DNA of 64,000 bases from Multifurca ochricompacta (lineage: Eukaryota > Basidiomycota > Agaricomycetes > Russulales > Russulaceae), in assembly GCA_022496185.1 (NCBI GenBank), contig WTXG01000004.1, positions 1,116,001 to 1,180,000 on the forward strand, in the 5' to 3' direction. Position 1 is the stretch's first letter. Each line of letters starts with the position of its first letter. Below are positions 22,053 to 32,589 of the stretch, piece after piece. A program made the translations under genes and the position numbers. The notes beneath the pieces were generated by a model. The model made no database searches. It was given only the letters and a program-made list of their open reading frames with translations, and was not told the origin of the DNA.

Positions 22053-22200
22053 GATAGGTAGGTAGGTAGATAGGTAGGTAGGGGAATATTTAATATTTTA
22101 GTTGTTCTGTAGCGTACGTGTCAAACTCGTGGAACGAGAGTTTAATACGTGCTAGACGCCAGCCAGCTAGCCAGCCAGCCAGCCAGCCCGTGCCTTCCCC
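22053..22200. repeat. Short tetranucleotide repeats (GGTA)n and (CCAG)n
   Basis: AGGTAGGTAGGTAGATAGG at 22055-22082 and AGCCAGCCAGCCAGCC at 22165-22190, in the spacer between FMO and P450 genes. Ordinary microsatellites. Confidence 0.7.
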
Positions 22201-22247
22201 TTCGTGTCTGTAAGTTACCACGATCTAAGTGCACGCACACTTTCAGA

Positions 22248-24478
22248 ATGACATCGACTTTCTTATTTCAACTTTTCGCTGTCTCCCTTTTCTCTTCCAT
22301 CCTGTACATGTTGTCGCGCCGAAGGCGAAGACCACCACTCCCATTTCCGCCGGGTCCCAAGGGCCTACCACTCATCGGGAACCTCCTGGATGTTCCTTCT
22401 AAGTATCATTGGCTCGCATATGAAAATTGGGCAAGGGAAATAGGTATGGCTCACGCATGTTTACCTCATTGGGGTGTTTGTATGGATCCGGATCATTGTC
22501 GCGGTGATTTTTAGGGTCAGACATCATCCACACGGAACTATTTGGAACGCATATAATCGTATTGAACTCCAGCAAAGTTGCTAATGATCTCCTCGAGAAA
22601 CGGTCATCCATATACTCTGACAGGTATGCACAAATAAAAGACAGTGCTGCCCTCTAGCCTGGCCTAACTGCCTGCCCAACGGGGTACTATCAGACCCCAA
22701 TTAAAGGCCTTGACAGAATTGTGAGAAGAGTGTGATAGGAATGATATAACTAACTTCTACTGACGCGTGTAGACTTGATGCAGGGAAATGGGTGATCACT
22801 CTTTTCCCATACGGCAGCAAGTGGAGGAACTGGTATAAAACATTTAACGCGCATTTCAAACCAACTGTGATCCATAAATATCATCCGATCGAAGTGAAAG
22901 CTGCTCAACACTTACTCCGGAGCCTGTTTGACACTCCGGAGGACTTCATGCGGCACCTCCGTTGGTAAGTCAAGATCGACTCTTATTTCGCTGCGACTTT
23001 CTAAAGAATATCTCTTCTTTTCACTTCTAGCATGATTGGTCGGATCAGCCTCTCTGTCGCATACGGAATTGAGTTATCCCCGGGGAATGATCCCAATATG
23101 GCTCATGCAGATGCTGCCCTAGCCGGGTTTGGTATGGCCCAAACAAAAGGTCGCATATTCAATTTAGTCCCGTTCTGTAAGCAGAATCCGCTCAAACGTT
23201 GATTTGGGTGGATGACGTCGAGATCTTCCACGTAGTCATGAGGTTGCCGTGGTGGTTTCCTGGTGCTGGTTTCAAGAAGGACGCAGACATGTGGAAACGC
23301 AAGATGGACCTGTGCCGTGATGAGCCGTATGAAGCTGTCAAGAGGGCATTAGTACGTTTTGTGGCGTCCCATACTACTTTAGAGGTTTCGCTCAGGTATA
23401 CTAGGAAGAAAATAAGGCAACATCCTCGATCGCAGCGTCGATGATAGCAGGCCTCCCCGAAAGCCGACTCCTGAAGAAATCTTGATGACAAAAGCATTAC
23501 CCAGCAATGTTTACCTTGGTAAGTCATTCTGGTTCATATGCTCAGTCAACGTTTTAAGGCTCCACGGAACGCTCAGCGGGTATCGACTCTGTATGCTTAA
23601 TTCTCATTGGAGCGTGTTTAATTTCTGACTGTGCTTTATTAAGGCCACGGCTGCCCTTCAATCGTTGTACTTGCTATGGTGCTCTACCCAGAAGTTCAAC
23701 GACGTGCTCAAGAGGAGATCGACTCTGTGGTGGCCATGGCAACCTCCCAGATTTTGGGGACGAAGATCACTACCGTACCTCAAAGCGGTGTTGTATGAAC
23801 TGTTGCGGTGGGGTCCCTCAGCTCCATTTGGTTAGATAACCCATAGTTTTTCATCATTCTCCTCGCGATAAGCTCACAAAGAATGTTTTTGTACTAGGTG
23901 TTCCTCATCGTTTGATAGAAGACGACGTCTATGAGGGCTACTTTATCCCTGCCAAGTCCCTTGTCTTCCCAAATATCTGGTATGCCTTTGTCTTACCTCT
24001 CCTTGCCAACCTCTCTCAACACTGCCGCACTGTCCCACTTCCATAACCTCTCTACCTGTCTGGCAGGGCGATTTTTCACGATCCCGCGACGTACCCAGAA
24101 CCTTCGAAATTCAAACCAGAAGCGGTTCCTCGACACCACGACACCGGTGCCGCTTCCGGATGTTGGGTTTGGGTTTGGCAGGCGGGTTTGTCCTGGTCGC
24201 TACTTCGTGCGCAACATATTGTGGGTGGCGATGGCGAGCATGCTCGCTACATTCGAATTCCTCCCTGTAACGGATGCTGAGGGACGACCTGTACCACCAC
24301 TGCAAGAATTTGCCCCGGTATTGACCTCGTGAGTTCTCACACCCCATCCTCGAGAGCAATCTATTTTTTTTCTTTTTGTTGACTCGGACGTGGGCGGCCG
24401 TGCTGTGCGTGCGACAGGGGACCGATGCCTTTCAAATGCACGATCAGGTCACGATCTTCGAGAATAAAGGAAACGTAA
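22248..24478 (+). CDS. Cytochrome P450 monooxygenase (basidiomycete CYP, two frame shifts)
   Basis: N-terminal membrane anchor (TSTFLFQLFAVSLFSSILYM), a basic RRRRRPPLP hinge and PPGPKGLPLIGNLLDVP. Exon 2 has GSDIIHTELFGTHIIVLNSS; exon 3 GKWVITLFPYGSKWRNWYKT; exon 4 VAYGIELSPGND. Later come PWWFPGAGFKKDADMWKRKM, AASMIAGLP, KPTPEEILMTKALPSNVY, GVPHRLIEDDVYEGYFIPA and the heme-binding loop FGFGRRVCPGRYF with its Cys ligand. It ends PMPFKCTIRSRS at 24478. Many short introns. A lost C in 23455-23458 and an extra base near 24121 break the frame, and the ExxR helix region (23700-23780) reads poorly. An ER-bound oxidase of unknown substrate; neighbours are an FMO and an MDR reductase. Confidence 0.8.
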
Positions 24479-25258
24479 TCGCGACCTTCAAGGCTGATTT
24501 CCTTGTGGTCGGCTTCTACTACCTGACGTAGTTACTTGGTTCGAACGTAACAAGAAGGGTGTGGTCACTTTACACTCGACGCATTCATTCAGTTCCCTTA
24601 ACATCGCCAGCGTACCCTGAAACTTGATTACTCTTATCGTGGCCCACTACTCCACGGACGGGCGCGTTTTTCTTTCGGTTCTCTTTCGGTTCTGATAGCG
24701 TGCACCTTTGAAGTACAAAATGCTTTCGCACGCTTTCTTTTTCAAATATTTTTTGGAGTCACAAGCCTGGCTGCAATTATATACTCGCCGATCGACTTGA
24801 CACGACGGTTCAAGGCGACCCAAGGTATTTCAAATATGAGTCTTATTAATGCCATCCCATATCCTCGGGTCTATGGTGGTCGTATTACTGTCGACTGACA
24901 TCCATGCGATAACCTTGGAAACATTCTTTGACCTGCTCATACTCTACAAGCTCATCGTTTCTATAACTCAACGGCGGCAGTGGCTAGGCAAGAGGGATCG
25001 TAGACGCTCATTCGAACGACACGCTATCTGGGATCTTTCAATAACTGAAGTCAATGCCAGAGGATCAGATGGGCTGGGCTATAGAGACCGTGACTAACTT
25101 TGGAAATTAACAATGAAGGATGTATTACCGAAAAGTGCCCTGAAGTCGCTTTAAAGGGTCTGGCTTTGATTCTGAGGCGCGACATGCGGGGGAACTTATC
25201 TGTCACCTTTGTTTAGCTCTGTGATGCTCTCCGTCAACAAACATTCCATTCCTAAGAC
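24479..25258. other. Intergenic, no supported gene
   Basis: One 82-codon ATG ORF at 24849-25097 has no recognisable motif or splice context. Nothing else is seen. Confidence 0.45.
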
Positions 25259-25417
25259 ATGAAGGGCCCAAGCAGTTCGTGGTCAGCGCTTCTGATCCTA
25301 ACGACCATTATCGTGCCACTCCCGGCAGCTCAATCGGCTATAAAGCGGGAGTCAAGTTTCTGCGCAGAGGCAAGCACCAGCGCGCAGATATGTGGTACGG
25401 ATGCCATCTACCATTAA
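25259..25417 (+). CDS. Possible small secreted protein (52 aa)
   Basis: ATG at 25259 opens a 52-codon frame beginning MKGPSSSWSALLILTTIIVP and then LPAAQSA: a positively charged start, a hydrophobic core of about 12 residues, and an AQS-A site typical of signal peptidase cleavage. The mature part would be about 27 residues with two cysteines (FCAEASTSAQICGTD). It could be the first exon of a longer spliced gene; the downstream frame to 25640 is open in other frames. Unknown function; effector-like by shape only. Confidence 0.4.
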   Translation: MKGPSSSWSALLILTTIIVPLPAAQSAIKRESSFCAEASTSAQICGTDAIYH

Positions 25418-26322
25418 AACTGCTCTCAAGCGATTCCATAAACCCGGCCTGGTGCACACTAATGAATAAACGAGCTTTTGAACTAAGTGCTGACCCCTCT
25501 GAATGCAAACGATTAAGGACGGGGAGAACAACACAGTTTACCAGCGTATCAGCGTGCCTCGCAACTATTCTTAAACTTTGGGGCGAGGAGCAGAGAAGAG
25601 GAAGGAGCTTGAGAGTTCCTATAGCTGAGGAATGGGATGTTTGACACACATGCCACCGAGCGCCCTGGCGGGCACGGGGGGGGGGGGGGGTATACGTTCC
25701 AGGTGGAAAACGAGGGCCACAGTATTAGTAAGTAATAAAGACGCCATCGTCGGCAAGCAGAACGCTGTGCCAATACGGAGGAACACTAGAAAGAATTTTA
25801 GGAAAGCCTCTTAGGGTTGGTGGTTTTCCTGGGGAAAAGGCATTCACCATTATCGGGGAGGCGTCATGGATCGCCGAGAGTAGTTCCGCGGGACCCGAAC
25901 CAAGAACTGCGAGGTAAAAGGTAAAGTGAGAGAGCACATGACATGACCGCGGTTGCTGGAGCGCGAAAATGTGCCCTCCTGGTTCACAGAAAAGTGTGGG
26001 ATTGATTATTGATTGTTGTAACAATAGACAAGGGGGAGGGGGACAAGAGCAGGAGAATGAATGAGCAAGTCTGTCTTCAGGGTTCCATACGTGCGTACAG
26101 AGGATATGACATACCGCCACTTCTGTTCGGTGATTCATCAGGGTCATACTTCTCCTTCCCCGATGACCAGCATTATCCACCGGTTCGGCCAACGATTGTA
26201 ACCCGAACCGGATGTCATCATCACTGAAAAGTGAATACCCTCAACTCGCTACACGTCTTCCCCACAAGACCTCGATCCCCACCAACGCTCGAAGAACAAG
26301 CTCCTATTAGCCATCTATCACA
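25418..26322. other. Intergenic, homopolymer and antisense ORFs only
   Basis: A G12 run sits at 25678-25690. A 155-codon minus-strand ORF (25725-26192) has no motif and odd composition and is not supported. The last 80 bases are the MDR promoter. Confidence 0.45.
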
Positions 26323-27835
26323 ATGAAGGCGTTCGTCGTCTCAGAATACGCTCACCCAACCAAAATCCAGCTCACGCACGATGCGCCAGAGCCCGTCCCG
26401 ACGCCCGGCTCGGATGACCTGTTGATAGATGTGCATAGTTCCGGGCTAAACTACTTCGACGTGCGTTCTTCCTCTTCATTTTTTAAAACGGCACAAGTCC
26501 TAATATATATATATATGTATATTCAATATAACAGATATTACAATCGCAAGGAAATTACCAGACGCAGCCACCCCGTCCATTCGTTTTGGGCGCCGAGTTG
26601 CTGGAACCGTGGTCACCGCGCCACCTGGGAGCCCTTACAAGCCTGGCGATCGTGTATTCGGAAGCTCGCAGGGGGGCCATGCCGAGCGCGTCGTTGCGAA
26701 CCCGATTGATGTCCTGCCCTTACCAGATACACTTTCGTTCGACGAGGGTGCCGGTACGTGTCACACAAAGCGCACGGGGAAGCTGATAGACTCAATCCCG
26801 AACTAGGACTCTTCATAACGTACCCGACCAGCTACGAGGCGCTTGTTGGACGTGCGAACTTGCAGGCTGGTGCGTATACATGCACCTCTAGTTCTTTTAT
26901 ATACACCAACGGAATTAAACTGATACACATACTTTCACACGCTGTCTGTCTGTCGGCCTTCGATCGTACTCATATGACACAGGAGAGTGGCTCCCGTCCT
27001 GGCAGCCGCGGGAGGTCTCGGGATGGTTGCGGTCCAAATTGGAAAGGTAGTTCATCCTATCCCCTCTAGATTCACCTTCGTCACCTTCATTTGCTGTCAA
27101 TGAAACTCGTGCTGACCCTCGGCGTCCGCGAGCGCTCGGCGCGCGTGTGATTGCTTGCGCATCCCCTTCCAAGCTCGACCTTGCGCGCACCGTAGGCGGC
27201 GCCGACTTTGTCGTTGACTATACCAAAGAAGGCTGGGAGCAAGAAGTTCGGAAGATTACTGGCGGACGTGGGTAGACGTCGTGTATGACCCAGTGGACGT
27301 ATCAGAGGTACGACTCCTCCCTCCCTCTAGCGATCAAGTTTTCCCGATTGGTTTTCCTTTCCGTTTCCTGCAGAGGCGTTGAAATGCATTGTGTGGGGTG
27401 GCCGTGCGCTTGTTGTCGGCTTTGCTGGTGGCGAGATTGAGAAGGTACGCAGTCTATCAGTCTTGTTGTCGATTAAGATTCTACAAGGCTCAATCATTTG
27501 ATTTTGATAGCTCTCGCTTCATTTAGTACTTCTTAAGAATGCCTCCATTATCGGTATTTATTGGGGATCCTATAGGAGTGCGTTATTCTGTCTGCCTTAG
27601 TTTTTGCCTTCACAGGGGCTTAATGGCATCCGCAGAGCACAATCCTAAACGCACCAGAGAGATCTGGGATGAAATATTCGCGTTGTTTGCATCGGGTCGT
27701 CTGAAGGCAGTGTTATATCCTGGTCGTTACACGCTAGAGACGCTTTCCCAAGGTTTACAAGACCTGGAGAACCGGAAGACCTGGGGCAAGGTTATTGCAC
27801 GTGTGCGGGAACCAAGTTTGCGTGGAAAACTTTAG
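26323..27835 (+). CDS. Quinone oxidoreductase-like MDR protein (NADPH)
   Basis: Exon 1 begins MKAFVVSEYAHPTKIQL and ends SSGLNYFD at the GTGCGT donor. Later exons give RPFVLGAEVAGTVV, YKPGDRVFGSSQGGHAE, PDTLSFDEGAG, TYPTSYEALVGRANLQAG, the nucleotide-binding GEWLLVLAAAGGLGMVAVQIGK (AAxGGxG), ARTVGGADFVVDY, and ALVVGFAGGEIEK, LLKNASIIGIYWG, and finally LKAVLYPGRYTLETLSQGL. This is the QOR/zeta-crystallin branch of medium-chain reductases, lacking structural zinc cysteines. A lost G in GGG at 27270-27272 turns GGRGVDVVYDPVD into a stop; otherwise all parts are present and conserved. Cytosolic; reduces quinones or activated alkenes. Six to eight exons. Confidence 0.85.
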
Positions 27836-27892
27836 TAACGTAACGGTTGTGGTTTCGGCCGGACCGAAACTCCCGATAATAAGCCGTTATCT

Positions 27893-27970
27893 TTTAATAA
27901 AATAAAATAAAATAAAATAAATTGGTTTGAGCAGTATTGAGTGTGAGTGTGAGTGTGAGTGTGAGTGTAT
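27893..27970. repeat. Microsatellites (AAAAT)n and (GTGAGT)n
   Basis: AATAAAATAAAATAAAATAA at 27896-27920 and five GTGAGT units at 27941-27968, in the spacer between the MDR gene and the glutaminase gene. Confidence 0.8.
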
Positions 27971-28231
27971 GCAGTGGAGTGTAGTGTGGCGCCTGGCGCC
28001 TCTCAACCTTTGTCCGTCCCCAATTTCTATTCCCCATTTCCCCATTCGTTAACCGACTCGGGAGCCAAGCCAAATCTCAATTGATTTTGATTTGATACCT
28101 CCTTGGCTCTCTTGTCAATGAACTGAACGCTGGATTCCTTCACTCCACCACCATCATCTGGTGAAGAGGTAGGCTTTCGACCTATTCATTATCACTTTAC
28201 CCATCTTCTAACATCTTCCAGGACTTCCGCG

Positions 28232-31200
28232 ATGCGCATATTACCCTATATTTCCACGGCGATAAGCGCTCTCCTTTTCTTATTATTATCCTGGTTCCCA
28301 GCTCTATCAATCGTCCGGGCTGCAGTTCAGTTCTCAAGCCCGCTCCCACTTGAAGTTCGCTCCCCTTATCTTAACTTTTGGACACCCGTGGCCACGTCAA
28401 ATAGCGAACTCACTGACACCGAGTTCTTCTTCACTGAAGCGGTACGAGATTCAACCCCCCCCTCCCCCGGTTCACGTGTGAAAACCATCGCCGTTGACCT
28501 TGGGAAACGTGCGTCCCACGCGTTCTTTCTTTTTCCCCTGTTAGTTCGATGGTCGCACCGCTTTGATTCGGATTGATGGTGTAACACATTCAATCTTTGG
28601 TCAAACCTCTCTGGCGAACCAGACGAACCTCACTGGGACGTTCATCACCGCCACTCGCACGTTCTTTACCCTCCAGATAGGGCCTATAGAGCTCACCGCG
28701 ACGTTCTTCAGTCCGATAGAGGTGGGTGATGGTGGCGACTCTCACACAATATACGTGCTCTCTGAATGCGCTCGTGCAATTTGACGTAGCCGGGCGATTG
28801 GGTTCGGCAATCGATTCCATTCACATACCTACAGTTTGAATTGGAAGTAACTGATGGCAATGCGCACGACATCCAACTATACCTCCATACCCAATCCGGT
28901 TCGTACAGTTCTTCTTCCACGTGTGCTTATGCCGACAGTCATTTCTCAAGGGGACTTCTTCGTTTCCGATGGCGGCCAGAATATCACATGGTCGGCAGTT
29001 TCCACTGGTCAGAGCGTGTACGAGATGGCACAGTTGCAGACCCAAAGAGTATTTTCCGAGAACGCGGGAGGACAGGCAGAATGGGGACAATATTACTTTG
29101 CGACAGCCTGGGTGAGTTTTGCACGCGAGGTGCAAGAGCATTATATTAATCTATATACGGAGCAGAGCAACGACATCACTTATGGTGTTGATTCTGCCGA
29201 CTCGTTAATCAGCACTTTTTCTGCCCAAGGCAGCCTCAAGACGGTCCCGGATTCGATTTCTCCCGTAGAAGGCATCAACAAGTTTGGTGTACAGTTCAAA
29301 AGTTACTGTGTCATTCTGATTCGTTTGGCAGCATCTCCACCGCATTCGCACTCACCAGGAACTTTGGTAATATCACAACTAATGCGACCGCGGTTTTCGC
29401 TATTGGCTTTGTCCAAGACCCCGCTGTCCAATACGTCAATCCGACTGGTGAACCTCAATGGCGAGTCCCATACTACAAGACAAAGTATTCGAGTCCTGGA
29501 AGTCTAGTGAGCTCGCAATCTTTGTTGTATGTGATCAACAGATGATGAATTTCGTAGATCGATGGCTTTCTGGGCGACTTTGAGGACGCATGGTCACGTG
29601 GGCTCGAGCTCGAGAGCCAGATAGACATCGACGCCGAGTCTGAGGCACTTCCGGCGGATTATTACTCCTCACTTTTGTCCCTGGTTACCAGGTTGACGTA
29701 CGCCTCGACCGTGTTGACCGTTGGAGAAACCCCCGTGGGTGTGCTCGATCCGACGGACGTCATGATGTTCATGAGGAATTCCGGTGCAGCAGCTGCTACG
29801 TGTGTCTATAGGTTTTAATGAGTTCAAGATTGATGCTGATACCCTTTGAGCAGTAATCGTGTGAATCCCGCAGAGGTTTTATATGCCGCGTTCCCTATGT
29901 TCATGTACTTCGATCCAACCCTTGGTGGACGGTTGCTAGAGCCGCTGCTTCGTTATCAGAGCTCGAGTTATTATACCCAACCATACGCTGCTCTTGATGC
30001 AGGTGAGGCTCGACTTGTTGATTCGCTTCATTCGACATTGCGTGAACTCGTCATTAGGCACCGCTTATCCAAATGCATCATTTGCCAGTGCCTTCCATAA
30101 CCAAGGTGTTGAGCGTAAGACACATTCTCTCTGCCCGTAACGTCGTTTGCGCTCAGACTGTGACTTATTTAGAGACGGCAAATATGTTGATAATGATGTA
30201 TGCCTACGCTCGGGCGAGTGGGGATGGCTCCCTCATCAACAAATACGTAGGTGCCTTTTTCCTGCTGCACTTGGCTTAGGCGACTAAGATGCACGCCCGC
30301 AGTACCCTCTAATGGAACGATGGGCCAATTATCTCGTTGATAAAGCGCTTTTCACAACAAGCGAGTACGTCCAATTGACACATGTGTGTCCCTGCGCGCA
30401 GACGAACCGCCCCCCCCCCCCCCCCATAGAGAATCTGCAGACCTTCAAACGGGCGCTAATCAAACCAACCTCGCAATCAAAGGCATCATAGCCATCAAAG
30501 CCATGTCAGTCATGGGTGCCGCAATCGCTAAATCGACAGACTATTCCGTAAGCCCGTTTCGCTTCAAACCGGTTGTGGGTGAATTGTTGACCGTATTTTT
30601 TTTTACAGGCGACCGCAAATGCGTACTATAATCAGTGGAAGAGCTTGGCGTTGGGGTCGGACCTCCATGTCCTCAGTCATTACGGAAACGAGTCATCTTG
30701 GTCGTTGGGTTACAATATGTTTGCCGATCGTTGGTTACAGACAGGTCTCATCAGTGAGGATGTACGTGCTGCTCTTTTATTCATTCAAGGGAGGGGATGC
30801 TCATTATGCTAATTGCAGATAATCACGGCGCAAGTCAATTTTTTGAGAAGCGCAAATATCACCCGGACATCACCCCCTTTTGGCATCGCGGGGATTGGGA
30901 TACCGTTGGACAGTTGGCGTCCAGATAACGTGACATACAGTCCGAAATTATTCTAGTCGCTTTATCGTGTGTGCACATGCGCTGATCGCTTATTTGTCCA
31001 GGCTCGAACATGTTTGTCGCAGGTTTCGCCGATCAGACGTTGCAGAGACTCATCCTGTCGGGTATGGAATCTCATCCGCTAGCCGACGACGCCAGCATCG
31101 CCAATTTAACAACGACGTCTTGGTCTGCGAGGTTGGTTCAGTCTATCACCTCCCCTTCCCTTCTCTTTTCTTGCGCATTCATCGTAACGGGCGTCTAACT

Positions 31201-31740
31201 TGCCATCTCTTTTTTTCTCATATAGCCCTGACCTAGGATCCGCATATGCTCCTCTTGTACTAACGTCAGTACCTTAACTTTCATTCTAAGGATTAAACTG
31301 ACCTTCCAACTTTGCTTAGTGTACCGTTTAAGGGAATATGGACGAACGTGAGCACGTCCGATCTAAAGCACGGCTCTTCTTCGACAGGCCGCAAAATCGG
31401 AATAACCCTCGGGAGTCTTTTCGGAGGCGCTTTCCTCACCGGCTTACTCGTCCTCCTCGGTTTGCTCCTCTACCACCGCCGCCGCCGCCTTCTCAACCAG
31501 AGTCGGCGTGGTGGTTATGGTGGTGGTTATGGTGTGAGAGAAATATATCGCGCTTATCGTCATAAACGTCATGACAGTTTCATGGCCTCTTCTTCCGGTG
31601 CTGGCGTTGGGGAAGGAAGCGCGGGTGGTGGACAAGACACGTTGAAATTGGACTTTATACCCTCGTTCGGGAATTCAAAGTCGATGCGCGCCCGACGTGA
31701 ATCAGGATGGAAGAACCTTGAAGATTACGATTATGATTGA
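28232..31740 (+). CDS. GtaA-type glutaminase (DUF5127/DUF4965/DUF1793) with C-terminal membrane anchor
   Basis: Signal peptide ISALLFLLLSWFPALSIVRA, then PLPLEVRSPYLNFW typical of the family. Domains follow in order: N-terminal beta part (FDGRTALIRIDGVTHSIFG, FSPIEV), central part (VTYQVD-like ITYGVDSADSLISTF, ALF-type NPTGEPQWRVPYYKTKY), and the six-hairpin part (GFLGDFEDAWSRGLELESQI, YAAFPMFMYFDPTLGG, ETANMLIMMYAYAR, NQTNLAIKGIIAIKAM, WSLGYNMFADRWL, ARVN-like AQVNFLR, GIPLDSW, SNMFVAGFADQTL). After that comes a hydrophobic helix ITLGSLFGGAFLTGLLVLLG with an arginine-rich cytoplasmic tail of about 100 residues ending EDYDYD. So it is predicted as a cell-surface anchored enzyme releasing ammonium from glutamine or related amides. 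More than ten exons. A C15 run inside an exon (30412-30426) encodes polyproline. Confidence 0.85.
30411..30426 (+). repeat. C homopolymer in a coding exon
   Basis: About 15 consecutive C encode a PPPPP stretch just after the acceptor CGCGCAG in the glutaminase gene. The frame read (ADEPPPPPP, then NQTNLAIKG) is correct with the printed length, so one base more or less would kill the frame. Assembly length here is likely unreliable. Confidence 0.8.
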
Positions 31741-32589
31741 TGTTTTGATGGGAGGGGGAGGTTTTTTTTTTTGATGGAATGGTATTGGTCTGGTCTGGTC
31801 TGGTCTGCTCGGTCGGTCAGTCGGTCGGTCGATATTTTTTTTGGTCAAATCCAGGGCACATGACTCGAAGGGCCAGCAAAGGGAGAGAAGAGAATAAAAG
31901 AAAGAAAGAAAAAAAAGCCTTTTTTTTTTTTTGACGAATTGACGAATTGAATGGATGGATTATTGGTTTTGCTAGCTTTTGACCTCGTACCCTTTCAGCT
32001 CCATCTATCCTATAACTTCTTTGTACGACTATACATATTTGTATATAAAAGAGGCGAGGTGTGATCCTTTGATTGATTTCAACTGGAGGGGGACAGTAAT
32101 TTCCCTCTAAATAAATAAAATAAAATCATCACAATCTCACCCCCAAGATCTTCCCAAATATATATATATTTATATTTCTCTAAAAAACAAAGGGATGGAG
32201 TAAAAAAGAAAAAAGAAAAAAAACTCTATTGGTAGATGGGAGAAAAACAAAAAAAAAGAAGGGTTTCAGTGTCCATTTGAGAGATTTTTAACATACAGAA
32301 AAAAAGGGGAGAAAAGAAAAAAAAAGCCATTTTCTTTATCAGTACATTGAAAGAGAGAGAGAGAGAGAAGGAAAAAAAAAGAAAAGGAGATGATGTGGAC
32401 GATGATGGTGAGTATATAGAAAGAAAAAAAGGAAGGTGTGTGTGTGTGTGTGGAAAGAGGGAGAAAGAGAGAGAAAGAAAAAGAGAAAAAGAAAGAAGGG
32501 GTAAGGTGTGATGATTTCAAATGGTGGACCCAACCCGATGAGAGTAAGTCGATTTGTGTGTGTGTGTGTGTGCGTGCGTGTCTCTTTGT
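31741..32589. repeat. Low-complexity spacer between convergent genes
   Basis: Holds the 3' flanks of the glutaminase (plus) and kinase (minus) genes. It contains (TGGTC)n at 31787-31806, purine tracts at 32340-32510, and (TG)n at 32436-32451 and 32555-32572. The ORFs seen here are products of these repeats. Confidence 0.7.

Noticed and set aside
22055..22190. Possible CRISPR or structured tandem array
   Set aside because: Plain tetranucleotide microsatellites; no spacers, and the genome is eukaryotic.
25725..26192. 155-codon minus-strand ORF
   Set aside because: Cys/Pro/His-rich with no motif; lies over the MDR promoter and a low-complexity area.
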